A DNA stretch of 35,404 nt from contig JAKFFO010000181.1 of the NCBI GenBank assembly GCA_036675035.1, positions 1-35,404 on the forward strand, in the 5' to 3' direction. This stretch comes from MESE01 sp036675035. GTDB taxonomy: Bacteria; Pseudomonadota; Gammaproteobacteria; Burkholderiales; Burkholderiaceae_D. This document shows, piece by piece, positions 24,537 to 33,020 of the stretch. Numbering within the stretch: the first letter of the stretch is position 1; each line of letters starts with the position of its first letter. The position numbers were made by a program, and so were the translations under genes. The notes under the pieces were generated by a model. It was not told the DNA's origin. It searched no databases and saw only the letters and a list, made by a program, of their open reading frames with translations.

Positions 24537-25708
24537 GAATGCTGCCTCCGGTATGCAGAGTCGATCGGTTGATGGAGAGCGAGAGTGGAAAATCCGTGCG
24601 GCGCCCGCTCGATGCGGTGCTGTCGGGGAGCGCTACCGTCGGCGCAGAGATCGAGCGCTTCGGCAAGCACCTGATCGGCACTGACGCCGGCGGCGCATGG
24701 ATGGCCGATCGGGCAGACATTGTGCGCGCAGGGACGGCATGCCATGTCCGCATACAGCAAGCGGTGGCGCCGGCGGTCGAGCGGCGCCCAGCGAGCCGGG
24801 TCGGCGCCGGAACAGATGATGACGCTGGGCGTCGCAACGCCTGCCGCGACATGGGAGATCCCGGTATCGTTGCAGATCACCAGCCTGGCATGTGCCACCA
24901 GCACGGCAAGTGCGCCCAGATCGGTGCGGCCGGTCATGTCCAGCGCGGGCGCATGCATCGCGCTGATTACCGCGTGCGTAATATCGCGTTCCTGTTCCGA
25001 TCCGGTGATGACGATTTGCAGTCCCCGAGCAGCGAGGCCATCGGCAACCTGTGCGAAGCGCTTCGGCGACCAGCGCCGCGACGGAAGACGGGCGCCCGGA
25101 TGGATGCACGCATAGCGGGCCGGCGCCAGCTCCGGCCCGGCCGCATGCAGCGAAACATGGTCGGCCTCGTGCAATGGAAACTCAAGCGACTCACCTTGCC
25201 GCTCGATGCCGAGAATGTCGATCAGGCGCAGCATGCGCAGCACTTCATGTTCGGTGTCGGACCACGGCGCGAAATAATGCGGGTCGGGGCAATAGTGGCC
25301 CGGCAGGTGGAACCCGGCGGTGTGCTTTGCTCCGAGCGCGATCGCCAATGGATTTGTCAGGGCGCCGCTGCCATGCAACTGGATCGCAAGGTCGAAATTC
25401 CGCTGCTGCGCGCTACGGAAAAATTCGGGAAGCGCGGCAAGGTCGGGCGCAGTTTCCGGCAGCCCCGGAAACCCCGGAAACACCAGATGGTCGTCGACAT
25501 ACTGGCTGAAACGCTCCACAAAACTCTCCGCCCACGGCAGCCCGATCAAGGTAATATTCGCGCCCGGCGCGGCCGCACGCAATGCGCGCAGCGCCGGAAC
25601 CGCGCACAGCAGGTCGCCGAGTTGCAGCGCGCGAAAAACCGCGATGCTTTTCATTGCAGAGAAATCCAGCGCTTGCGCCGGCGTCTGGACTGGTCCGGCA
25701 ATCGTCAT
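24533..25708 (-). CDS. Glycosyltransferase family 9 (heptosyltransferase-like)
   Basis: 391 residues. The N-terminal FRALQLGDLLCAVPALRALR, the middle IHPGARLPSRRWSPKRFA and the C-terminal CNDTGISHVAAG motifs are those of GT9 enzymes such as ADP-heptose:LPS heptosyltransferases. Near residue 340 is a Cys cluster CRPCAHNVCPIGHPC, seen in a GT9 subgroup and possibly metal-binding or structural. It is cytoplasmic, acting on a sugar nucleotide. It is joined on both sides by 4-base ATGA overlaps to the carbamoyltransferase before it and the epimerase after it, so the three are translated together. The partial heptose-phosphatase-like gene at the window's right edge fits a heptose donor. The first 18 residues may be extra; M19 (MKSIAVFRA) is an alternative start. 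Confidence 0.88.
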   Translation of the reverse strand: MTIAGPVQTPAQALDFSAMKSIAVFRALQLGDLLCAVPALRALRAAAPGANITLIGLPWAESFVERFSQYVDDHLVFPGFPGLPETAPDLAALPEFFRSAQQRNFDLAIQLHGSGALTNPLAIALGAKHTAGFHLPGHYCPDPHYFAPWSDTEHEVLRMLRLIDILGIERQGESLEFPLHEADHVSLHAAGPELAPARYACIHPGARLPSRRWSPKRFAQVADGLAARGLQIVITGSEQERDITHAVISAMHAPALDMTGRTDLGALAVLVAHARLVICNDTGISHVAAGVATPSVIICSGADPARWAPLDRRRHRLLYADMACRPCAHNVCPIGHPCAAGVSADQVLAEALDLCADGSAPRQHRIERAPHGFSTLALHQPIDSAYRRQHS

Positions 25709-27447
25709 TGCGCTGCCTGTCCGACGATGAGCGATGGCTTTTCAAGCAGGAACGAGCCGATCGCGAGCACGTCCAGCGGCGTGGTGCAGAACGATTCGAG
25801 CGCATCGCGCGGCGTGCAGACGATCGGCTCGCCGCGGGTATTGAACGAAGTATTGACCAGCACCGGCACGCCGGTACGCCGCGCGAACGCCTGCAGCAGA
25901 TCGTAATACGGCGCATTCTGCGAGCGATTGATGGTCTGCACCCGTGCCGTGCCGTCGACATGGCGCACCGCCGGAATGCGATCGACCTTGTCGGCTTTCA
26001 CGTCATAGACGAACACCATGAAGGGCGATACTTCGCCATCGACGAACCAGTTCGCGGCTTCTTCTTCCAGTACGACCGGTGCCACCGGCCGGAAATCCTC
26101 CCGGTCCTTGATCAGGTTCAGGTGGCTTTGCATGTTCGGATCGATCGGGGACGCCAGGATGGAGCGAGCGCCCAGCGAACGCGGGCCGAATTCCATGCGG
26201 CCCTGGAACCAGCCGATCACCTTGTTTTGTGCCAGCAGCGCGGCGGTTTCCTCGGCAATGTTGTCGGCGCGCCGGTAGGGCAGTTTCGCTTGCCGCAGGA
26301 ATTCCTCTATTTCGTCGTCGTCGTAAGAAGGGCCGAGGAATACATGATCCATGTGCCAACGACGGGTCTTGTCTGTTCGTTGCTGCGAGTCGATCCACAG
26401 CGCCGCACCCAGCGACGTGCCGGAGTCGCCGGACGCAGGCTGAATCCATACCTTCTCGAACGGACCGTTGTCTCGAATTTTTGCATTCATCACGCAGTTC
26501 AGCGCAACACCGCCGGCCATGCACAGGTTTCGCGAGTCCGATTCCTTGTGCAGCCAGTCCACCATCTGCGCGACCGTTTCTTCGAGAACCAGTTGCAATG
26601 AGCGTGCGATATCGAAGTGCAGCTGTTCCATCGGTCCGCTGCGCATGCGTGGCGGGCCGAGCAGTTCGGTCCAGTTGACACCCTCTACCGTGTACTCGCC
26701 GTCGCCGTGATAGTGGACGACATCGCGGAACGCCGACGCGAATTCCGGCTTGCCGTACGACGCAAGCGCCATCACCTTGTATTCGTCGGAAGAGCGCAGG
26801 AATCCGAGGTGATCCGTCACCGCTTCATACAGCAGGCCGAGCGAATGCGGCAGATTGATTTGCTTGAGGCGCTGGTATTTCCCACCGCGGTGTACGCCGT
26901 AGCTGGTAGTGGGTCGTTCGCCGCGCCCGTCCATCGCCAGCACCGCGCAGTCGTCGAACGGCGCTGCCAGAAACGCGCTGGCCTCGTGCGCCAGATGATG
27001 CTCTACAAAGTGCCACTGATACGGGCCGTCGTGCCGCACGTTGCGGAACCGCTTCTGCAGGTGATGCGGCGCGCCGCTGGCCAATTGACGAGTCGCGTTG
27101 ACTATATAAGAGAGCGATAGCGGATCCCACGGCGAAAGCCACTTGCTCGGGTGTTTTGATGGCTGAAGCGGCAACGCGATGGTGGCCTGATCGGCCTGTT
27201 CGCCAAGCTGAATGAAAGGATCGTAGGAATACGCGACATGCGAAACATCGGACAGGTTGATGCCGGCTTCCTTCAGGCAATAATCGATTGAATGAAACGG
27301 CAATTGCCAGACGGTAAAGGGTAGCGGCCGCTTTCCGTGCTTGACGCGCGTGAAGCGCTCTTCCTCTGCTGCAGCGATCACGATTCCGTCCGATACCAGG
27401 CAGGCGGAGCAATCGTGGAACGCTGCGTTGATCCCTAATGTATACAC
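25705..27447 (-). CDS. Carbamoyltransferase (NodU/CmcH/TobZ family)
   Basis: 580 residues. Family members move a carbamoyl group from carbamoyl phosphate, via carbamoyl-adenylate, onto a hydroxyl of a sugar or antibiotic. The N-terminal Kae1-like domain opens with YTLGINAAFHDCSACLV and contains metal-binding H150/H151/H154 (EHHLAHE). GGVALNCVMN is central, and the C-terminal YrdC-like domain shows FGPRSLGARSILA. The start is taken as GTG at 27447 because AAAGGAGAG stands just before it and the family begins exactly there; an upstream ATG (27513) would add 22 unrelated residues. It is the first gene of a tightly overlapping unit with the GT9 and epimerase genes, so a glycan hydroxyl is the likely acceptor. 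Confidence 0.92.
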   Translation of the reverse strand: MYTLGINAAFHDCSACLVSDGIVIAAAEEERFTRVKHGKRPLPFTVWQLPFHSIDYCLKEAGINLSDVSHVAYSYDPFIQLGEQADQATIALPLQPSKHPSKWLSPWDPLSLSYIVNATRQLASGAPHHLQKRFRNVRHDGPYQWHFVEHHLAHEASAFLAAPFDDCAVLAMDGRGERPTTSYGVHRGGKYQRLKQINLPHSLGLLYEAVTDHLGFLRSSDEYKVMALASYGKPEFASAFRDVVHYHGDGEYTVEGVNWTELLGPPRMRSGPMEQLHFDIARSLQLVLEETVAQMVDWLHKESDSRNLCMAGGVALNCVMNAKIRDNGPFEKVWIQPASGDSGTSLGAALWIDSQQRTDKTRRWHMDHVFLGPSYDDDEIEEFLRQAKLPYRRADNIAEETAALLAQNKVIGWFQGRMEFGPRSLGARSILASPIDPNMQSHLNLIKDREDFRPVAPVVLEEEAANWFVDGEVSPFMVFVYDVKADKVDRIPAVRHVDGTARVQTINRSQNAPYYDLLQAFARRTGVPVLVNTSFNTRGEPIVCTPRDALESFCTTPLDVLAIGSFLLEKPSLIVGQAAQ

Positions 27448-27804
27448 TCGGCTCTCCTTTCGGTCGGCATACGGAAACTCCAATCGCGATGGCAGACGGT
27501 ATTGCATAAGCAAGCCATATACCTGCTTCGATCGAGCCGATTCTCAAGCCGGGAATTCGAAAAGAGAAGCGTCGGTCCTCGATCATTCGGTTACGCAGAA
27601 GCGTTGGTAAGAACTACAAGCCGCGGTAAATAATCCCTTCACCGCGGCAAGGAACAATTACTGCTTCTGCGGTTCTGAACCTATGGAGCGCGCCGACATA
27701 AGCCCGGCATGCTCCGGATTCAATGAAGCAACAGGCGGAACATTTCGAAGCAGGAATAAGACGAGTGCGGACAGCCTCGATCCAAGGAATCCATTTCTAC
27801 AGGC
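27448..27804. other. Divergent spacer with an inverted repeat
   Basis: 357 bases between the carbamoyltransferase (minus) and the ABC exporter (plus), expected to contain both promoters. The one clear structure is an inverted repeat of perfect 8-base arms, GCCGCGGT (27620-27627) and ACCGCGGC (27641-27648), with a 13-base loop, about 170 bases from each gene. It could be an operator shared by both transcripts. No convincing -35/-10 pair was chosen. Confidence 0.4.
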
Positions 27805-29601
27805 ATGGGCCCGACCGAACAATCATTAGCAAGCCCGAACGGCGTACTGACCGGTATCTGGCGCGTGATCGCGCCGTACCGCGGCCGGATCGTCGGCGCG
27901 GTGACCTTTCTGATTCTTGCGAAAGTAGCGACGGTCCTGGTACCGCTGGTGCTGAAGCGCATCATCGACTTGCTGTCGCGGCCGGAACAGGTCGTCGCGT
28001 TGCCGATCCTGCTGCTCGCCGGTTACGCGGTGCTGCGCTTCTCCAGCACGCTGTTCAACGAGCTGCGTGATTTGCTTTTTTCGCGCGTGACGCAGCGCAC
28101 GGTAGCGACCTATGCATTCAATGTGTTTTCGCATCTGCACAAACTGGGATCGCGCTTCCATGCGCAGCGCCATATCGGCGGGCTGCTGCCGGATATCGAT
28201 CGCGGCACCAACGGCATTGCATTCCTGCTTGGCGTGGCACTGTTCACCATCGTTCCGACCGTAATCGAAATCGGACTGGTGGTGGGGATACTGACCGCGC
28301 GCTACAGCAACTGGTATGCAGGAATCATCGCGCTGACCTTTGTCGTCTACGCCGGATTCACGCTTTATTTCACCGCAAAGCGCGCGATACACCAGCGCCG
28401 CGTCAACCGTCTCGATTCGGCGGCGAAGAGCCGGCTGACCGATAGCCTGATCAACTACGACACGGTCAAGTACTTCACCAGCGAATCGGTCGAAGAGCGG
28501 CGCTTCGACCAGATCATGGGACAGTGGACCGAGGCAGCGATCTCGAACCAGAAGGCGCTGTTCAAGCTGCATGTCGGCCAGAGCGGGATCATCGGCTGCG
28601 GTGTCGCAGCGATCATGCTGCTTGCGGGGCAGGCGGTCATGGCGGGCGGGATGACGGTGGGCGACCTGGTACTGATCAATGCGTATGTGCTGCAGGTCTG
28701 CCTGCCGCTGAATGCGCTCGGCTTTGTCTATCGCGAAGCAAGAGATGCCTGGGTCAATGCGGAAAGACTGTTCCAGCTATTGCGTGAACGGCCCGAAATA
28801 GAAGAACCGCCCGGCATGCCGGCACTGCAGCCGAAACACGGCGAAGTCGCATTTGAAAACGTCAGCTTTCATTACGAACCGGCACGTCCGATATTGAATG
28901 GCATCAGTTTCCGCATTCCGCCCGGTCATACGCTGGCGGTGGTCGGCGGCAGCGGTTCCGGCAAGTCGACGCTGGCCCGCCTGTTGCTGCGTTTCTACGA
29001 ACCGACTGCCGGACGCATCCTGGTGGATGGGCAGGATGTATCGCGGATCAGTGCGAGCAGCGTGCGCGAGATCATTGGCGTGGTGCCGCAGGATACGGTG
29101 CTGTTCAACGACACGATCGGCTACAACATCGCATATGGGCGAGCCGATGCAAGCATGGAACAAACGATCGCTGCCGCGAAGGCGGCACATATTCATGAAC
29201 TGATCGAATCGCTGCCGGAAAAATACGAAGCGCCGGTTGGCGAACGCGGCGTCAAGCTGTCGGGCGGTGAACGACAGCGAATAGCCGTCGCGCGGGCGAT
29301 CCTGAAAAACCCGCCGATCCTGATATTCGACGAAGCGACATCGGCGCTCGATTCCCAATCGGAACATGCGATTCAGCAAGAGCTCGATCGCCTGTCGGTC
29401 AACCGGACAACGCTGATCATTGCGCACCGCCTGTCCACCATCGCGCATGCGAATGAAATCCTGGTTCTCGAACGCGGGAATGTCGTGGAGCGCGGCACGC
29501 ATCTGGAACTTCTGGAGCGAAAGGGCATGTATGCGCGGCTCTGGACCTTGCAGCAAAAAGCGCAGCAAAGCGAGATAAAGACGAGGGAGGCCGACCGATG
29601 A
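27805..29601 (+). CDS. Atm1/HMT1-type ABC transporter (fused permease and ATPase)
   Basis: 598 residues, a half-transporter that should dimerise in the inner membrane. The N-terminal permease has about six membrane helices (residues about 20-330). NYDTVKYF at 217-224 is a hallmark of the Atm1/ABCB7/HMT1 branch, which exports glutathione-related compounds. The ATPase has Walker A GGSGSGKST (381-389), signature LSGGE (485-489), Walker B with D509/E510 and the H-loop H541, all intact. Setting among glycan genes raises the possibility of another substrate, but sequence alone favours the Atm1 branch over the MsbA lipid flippases. The ribosome site before the ATG is poor. The protein ends with a charged tail. 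Confidence 0.9.
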   Translation: MGPTEQSLASPNGVLTGIWRVIAPYRGRIVGAVTFLILAKVATVLVPLVLKRIIDLLSRPEQVVALPILLLAGYAVLRFSSTLFNELRDLLFSRVTQRTVATYAFNVFSHLHKLGSRFHAQRHIGGLLPDIDRGTNGIAFLLGVALFTIVPTVIEIGLVVGILTARYSNWYAGIIALTFVVYAGFTLYFTAKRAIHQRRVNRLDSAAKSRLTDSLINYDTVKYFTSESVEERRFDQIMGQWTEAAISNQKALFKLHVGQSGIIGCGVAAIMLLAGQAVMAGGMTVGDLVLINAYVLQVCLPLNALGFVYREARDAWVNAERLFQLLRERPEIEEPPGMPALQPKHGEVAFENVSFHYEPARPILNGISFRIPPGHTLAVVGGSGSGKSTLARLLLRFYEPTAGRILVDGQDVSRISASSVREIIGVVPQDTVLFNDTIGYNIAYGRADASMEQTIAAAKAAHIHELIESLPEKYEAPVGERGVKLSGGERQRIAVARAILKNPPILIFDEATSALDSQSEHAIQQELDRLSVNRTTLIIAHRLSTIAHANEILVLERGNVVERGTHLELLERKGMYARLWTLQQKAQQSEIKTREADR

Positions 29602-29668
29602 CGGACGCGAGAGAAGCGCTGCTGGAATGGGATTTGCATGGACGGTTCATGTCGGCCTTTGTCTTGCG

Positions 29669-29774
29669 CCCTTCTCCCGCAGGCGGGAGAAGGGTTGGGA
29701 TGAGGGCGATTGAAAGACACTGTTCTTTGCAAGCTCCCTCTCCCCCAGCCCCTCTCCCGCCTGCGGGCGAGGGG
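29669..29774. repeat. REP/BIME-like repeat pair, copy D (no module inside)
   Basis: A hairpin with 12-base perfect arms CCCTTCTCCCGC (29669-29680) / GCGGGAGAAGGG (29683-29694) is followed by TTGGGATGAGGGC. An AT-poor linker (29708-29740) leads to a second, inverted hairpin CCCCTCTCCCGC (29749-29760) / GCGGGCGAGGGG (29763-29774) with one mismatch. The head-to-head arrangement is that of a BIME. The linker matches 25 of 33 bases of the corresponding part of copy E at 35160-35192. It fills the 312-base spacer between the ABC exporter and the GT2 gene, which otherwise holds only an 18-codon open frame (29844-29900) of doubtful meaning. Confidence 0.8.
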
Positions 29775-29913
29775 AGCCAAGGGCGCTTGCGAATTTTGTG
29801 GCTTATCGTCAGTTCTGGAAAGGGAAAGGATTACGGTGAAAACATGAATACCCCGACCTCATTTAATTCCGAAATGCGCCACACACCGATTGTTTACTGA
29901 AGACCCGCCGCCT

Positions 29914-31002
29914 ATGGAAAATACAGTCCCGATTACAGATCCAGCGCGCGCTGCTTTCGGCGCTGCTATCGACAAGAAAATCGCAAGTGGTCATCCAGGT
30001 TTCGATACAAATTTCGATACAGGCACCGGCATCCGCGTATCGGTCGTGGTTCCGACCTGCGGACGAGCAGACTTGCTCAACCGCTGTATCGAAGCGCTGT
30101 CGATGCAGCAGTTTGAACCGACCGCGTACGAAATCATTATTGTCGATGATGCTCCGAGTCAGGCCACGGAGAATATCGTCGCCGATTGGACCACCCGCTT
30201 GTCGAAGGACAGGGTGGATGTCTTTTACATTGCCAACCACGGCCCGCACGGCCCAGCCGCTGCGCGCAACCGCGGATGGCAAGCGGCTCGCGCTCCTGTC
30301 ATCGCGTTTACCGATGACGACACGGTACCTGATACGAACTGGCTCAAGAACGGACTGGTCGAATTCGGCGACGATACGGATGCGATCTGGGGACGCATCG
30401 AAATGCCCGTCTCGGTAACGCCGACCGATTACGAGCGCGACGCACAGCATCTGGAAACGGCCGAATTCGTTACCGCCAATTGCTTCTGCCGGAAGACCAT
30501 GCTGGACGCGATCGGCGGGTTCGACGAGCGCTTCCGATTCGCGTGGCGCGAAGACAGCGACTTCTATTTCCGTCTGCTGGACAGGCGCGCCCGGATCGTT
30601 CATGCACCCAAGGCGCTGGTCGTGCATCCGGTCAGACCGGCACCGTGGGGCGTCAGCGTCTCGCAGCAGAAAAAAATCCTGTTCGATGCGTTGTTGTACA
30701 AGAAGCATCCGCGCCGCTACCGCGAAAAGATACGCGCGACACCGCGCTGGGATTATTACCTGATCGTAGCTGCGCTGGTGGTCTGGCTGGGAAGCATCGT
30801 GGCGGGAGCGTTTGGCATTGCCGCGCTCGCAGGCGCGGTCTGGCTGTTCATGACCGTTCGTTTCTGCGTTGCGCGCCTTCGAAATACGACGAAGACGCGA
30901 TCGCATGTCTGCGAAATGTTGTGGACCTCCGCGCTCATTCCACCGCTTGCGGTGTTCTGGCGAATGGTGGGGGCACTCAGGTTTCGCGTGCCGCTGATAT
31001 GA
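29914..31002 (+). CDS. Glycosyltransferase family 2 with C-terminal membrane segments
   Basis: 362 residues from the ATG at 29914; a TTG at 29890 would add eight. The GT2 core starts with VSVVVPTCGRADLLNRCIEAL (about 41-61), has EIIIVDDAPS, then AAARNRGWQAA and the metal/nucleotide-binding FTDDDT (DDD at 134-136). A downstream FRFAWREDSDFYFRLL contains the acidic ED motif expected of the catalytic base. A hydrophobic region near residues 285-320 forms one or two membrane helices, so it probably works at the inner face of the cytoplasmic membrane. It is followed after 43 bases by another glycosyltransferase. Donor and acceptor are unknown; the setting suggests glycan assembly. Confidence 0.88.
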   Translation: MENTVPITDPARAAFGAAIDKKIASGHPGFDTNFDTGTGIRVSVVVPTCGRADLLNRCIEALSMQQFEPTAYEIIIVDDAPSQATENIVADWTTRLSKDRVDVFYIANHGPHGPAAARNRGWQAARAPVIAFTDDDTVPDTNWLKNGLVEFGDDTDAIWGRIEMPVSVTPTDYERDAQHLETAEFVTANCFCRKTMLDAIGGFDERFRFAWREDSDFYFRLLDRRARIVHAPKALVVHPVRPAPWGVSVSQQKKILFDALLYKKHPRRYREKIRATPRWDYYLIVAALVVWLGSIVAGAFGIAALAGAVWLFMTVRFCVARLRNTTKTRSHVCEMLWTSALIPPLAVFWRMVGALRFRVPLI

Positions 31003-31045
31003 CGATACCGACCATTCAACACAATATTCGACCCAGACAATACAC

Positions 31046-32071
31046 ATGCGCCCATTAAAAATACTCACTTGGCATACTCACGGAAGTTATCTCCATTACC
31101 TCACGCAGGTGCCGCATCAGTTTTATGTGCTGTCCAAACCGGGTAGACCGGCCGGCTATGGCGGGCGCTGCGGACATATTCCATGGGGCGAGAACGTGAT
31201 TGACATGCCGGTCGGGGAGGTGGCCGGGCATGAGTTCGATTGCATCATTTTTCAGGATGATGACCAGTACCTGAAGGACCAGCATGAATTCCTGACGCCG
31301 GCACAGCGCAATCTGCCGCGCATCTACCTGGAGCACGACACGCCGCGCGAGCATCCAACCGACATGCGCCATCCGGTGGACGATCCGAACGTATTGCTGG
31401 TGCATGTCACTTCATTCAACGAACTGATGTGGGACAACGGACGTACGCCGACGCGGGTGATCGATCACGGCGTCATCGTGCCGGACGGAGTGACTTATAA
31501 CGGCGGTATCGATCGCGGGCTGGTCGTGGTCAACAATCTCGCGACGCGCGGACGCCGCCTCGGTGGTGATGTATTCCTGGCTGCGCGGAAGCAGGTGCCG
31601 CTGGATCTGGTCGGCATGGGTGCCGAGGAGTTGGGCGGCATCGGCGAGATCCAGTATGCGCAGCTGCCGGCGTTTACGGCCAATTACCGCTTCCTGTTCA
31701 ATCCGATCCGCTATACCAGCATGGGACTCGCAGTGATCGAAGCGATGATGATCGGGATGCCCGTGATCGGACTGGCGACCACAGAGATGGCGACCGCGAT
31801 CGAGAATGGCAGGTCGGGTTATGTCGACACCAATGTTTCGACGTTGGTTTCGCGCATGCGGGAGCTGATAGCCGATCCGGCTGAAGCGCGACGGCTCGGC
31901 GAGAATGCACGCAAGCGTGCGATGGAGCGTTTCGGCATTCAACGCTTCATCAGCGACTGGGAGGCAGTGTTGCAGGAGCTGACCGGAATCGGACATGCGT
32001 CGCAGGGCTCGGACAAACGCGCGCCGATGCAAAACACAATACAGGTAAATGAGTCGCTGCAACCGGGCTGA
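31046..32071 (+). CDS. Glycosyltransferase, GT1/GT4-like fold
   Basis: 341 residues. The C-terminal half shows the donor-binding pattern of GT-B enzymes: NPIRYTSMGLAVIEAMMIGMPVIGLATTEMATAI, with E232 in the position of the second glutamate of the usual EX7E motif; the first glutamate is not present. The N-terminal half (LKILTWHTHGSYLHYLTQVPH) resembles proteins of polysaccharide loci and holds a DDD(Q) stretch. A short Gln/Ser-rich tail follows. It starts 43 bases after the GT2 stop on the same strand. Family-level assignment is good; activity, donor and linkage are unknown, and the missing first Glu makes reduced or unusual activity possible. Confidence 0.8.
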   Translation: MRPLKILTWHTHGSYLHYLTQVPHQFYVLSKPGRPAGYGGRCGHIPWGENVIDMPVGEVAGHEFDCIIFQDDDQYLKDQHEFLTPAQRNLPRIYLEHDTPREHPTDMRHPVDDPNVLLVHVTSFNELMWDNGRTPTRVIDHGVIVPDGVTYNGGIDRGLVVVNNLATRGRRLGGDVFLAARKQVPLDLVGMGAEELGGIGEIQYAQLPAFTANYRFLFNPIRYTSMGLAVIEAMMIGMPVIGLATTEMATAIENGRSGYVDTNVSTLVSRMRELIADPAEARRLGENARKRAMERFGIQRFISDWEAVLQELTGIGHASQGSDKRAPMQNTIQVNESLQPG

Positions 32072-32133
32072 TCGGCCCGTCGCTTTTCGATCAAACCGAA
32101 TCAATGTCAACGCGTGAGACAGGAAGGAAACAG

Positions 32134-32631
32134 ATGGCATCTTTCAACAGCTATTTCATAGATCGTGCTGCCGCCGAAAAGGCGGTTCAATTGAGTTTGC
32201 CGATGATCACTGCGGCGATGGAAAGCCGGATCGCCGGTGAAAGCGGCTTTCTCTATATCGTGATCATGAGGCCGGGCACCAGCGCCGCGTCTTGCGCTTT
32301 TGAAGAAGCGATCCTGTATGAGCATGCGGTCGGCGATCGCGAAAAGTGGGATGCCGACTACGCGGCATTCGCGCGCGCAAAAGCAAAAGTGTCGTGGAAG
32401 TCGGGCCTGGATGGACATCTGGTCCAGGAACTCAAACCGCATCTTCTGTCGGAAGGCGACACGGTACTGTGGGGCGGCATCGTGTTCGACGATATCGTGG
32501 TCGGCGTGAGCGGCGCCGATCCCTGGTATGACGAAGCGTTTGCCGGAACGATTGCGATGTGCCTGCGCGCGCAGGCAAAGGCCGGCATTGCAGCAGCCCG
32601 CAAAACGAAGTTATTTCTAAGTGCCAAGTAA
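32134..32631 (+). CDS. Unknown protein, possibly GlcG/HbpS-like fold
   Basis: 165 residues from the ATG at 32134, which has a strong AGGAAGGAA just upstream; the in-frame ATG at 32104 is less likely. It has no signal peptide or membrane helix. A central MRPGTSAASCAFEEAILYEHAVG region is followed by a C-terminal IVVGVSGADPWYDEAFAGTIAMC that faintly resembles the closing GVSG...DE.A motif of GlcG/HbpS proteins; this similarity is by eye and weak. It lies between two glycosyltransferase genes, 62 bases after the first. I do not recognise a function. Confidence 0.7.
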   Translation: MASFNSYFIDRAAAEKAVQLSLPMITAAMESRIAGESGFLYIVIMRPGTSAASCAFEEAILYEHAVGDREKWDADYAAFARAKAKVSWKSGLDGHLVQELKPHLLSEGDTVLWGGIVFDDIVVGVSGADPWYDEAFAGTIAMCLRAQAKAGIAAARKTKLFLSAK

Positions 32632-33020
32632 AGCATCGCCGATCAGACGAAGTGCACTGCGCAGGAAGAGATCGGGTTTTCAATTTCAGCCCCGGTCCTC
32701 AGCAAGAAGCGGTTCTGGCACTTTTGCCACGGTTGTCGGAAAAATTTTCAAGGCTGTTTCAAGGTTGAAATCAAACAGAAAGCAATGTTGAAGACCGAAC
32801 AGGAAACCGCGCTTCTGATGTTGGGCAGCCAACCGCACTTGAACCGAGAAGTGCTTCTCATCTGCGATGCGTCAAACATCATCGCTGGCTCTTTCACGAA
32901 TACGTACAGCACGGTTACAAATTGTCACCTTCGGGTATGCACTTTGCTTTAAGCGGGAAGTAACGATTTCTATCGCCGTTTTTACCAATACGTACAAATA
33001 CGATAAGGCCGTCGACGATC
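32632..33020. other. Spacer with two direct repeats of AATACGTACA
   Basis: 389 bases without a convincing gene. AATACGTACA occurs at 32899-32908 and 32987-32996, 88 bases apart, each centred on the palindrome TACGTA; the second copy is 24 bases before the glycosyltransferase start. A hairpin GCACTT/AAGTGC lies near 32848-32866. The repeats are good candidates for regulator sites of the downstream gene. An open frame of about 55 codons from 32786 has only a weak start signal and no recognisable features, so it is not called. Confidence 0.4.

Noticed and set aside
29669..29774. Intrinsic terminator after the ABC exporter gene
   Set aside because: The hairpins are strong but lack a following T tract and belong to a dispersed repeat pair, so they were called REP/BIME-like instead.
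29844..29900. 18-codon leader peptide before the GT2 gene
   Set aside because: Too short to judge; no regulatory codon run or attenuator hairpin was seen, and the ribosome site is weak.
32786..32960. Small open frame of about 55 codons in the spacer before the GT4 gene
   Set aside because: The start context is poor, there is no recognisable feature and it overlaps the repeated TACGTA word; not enough to call a gene.
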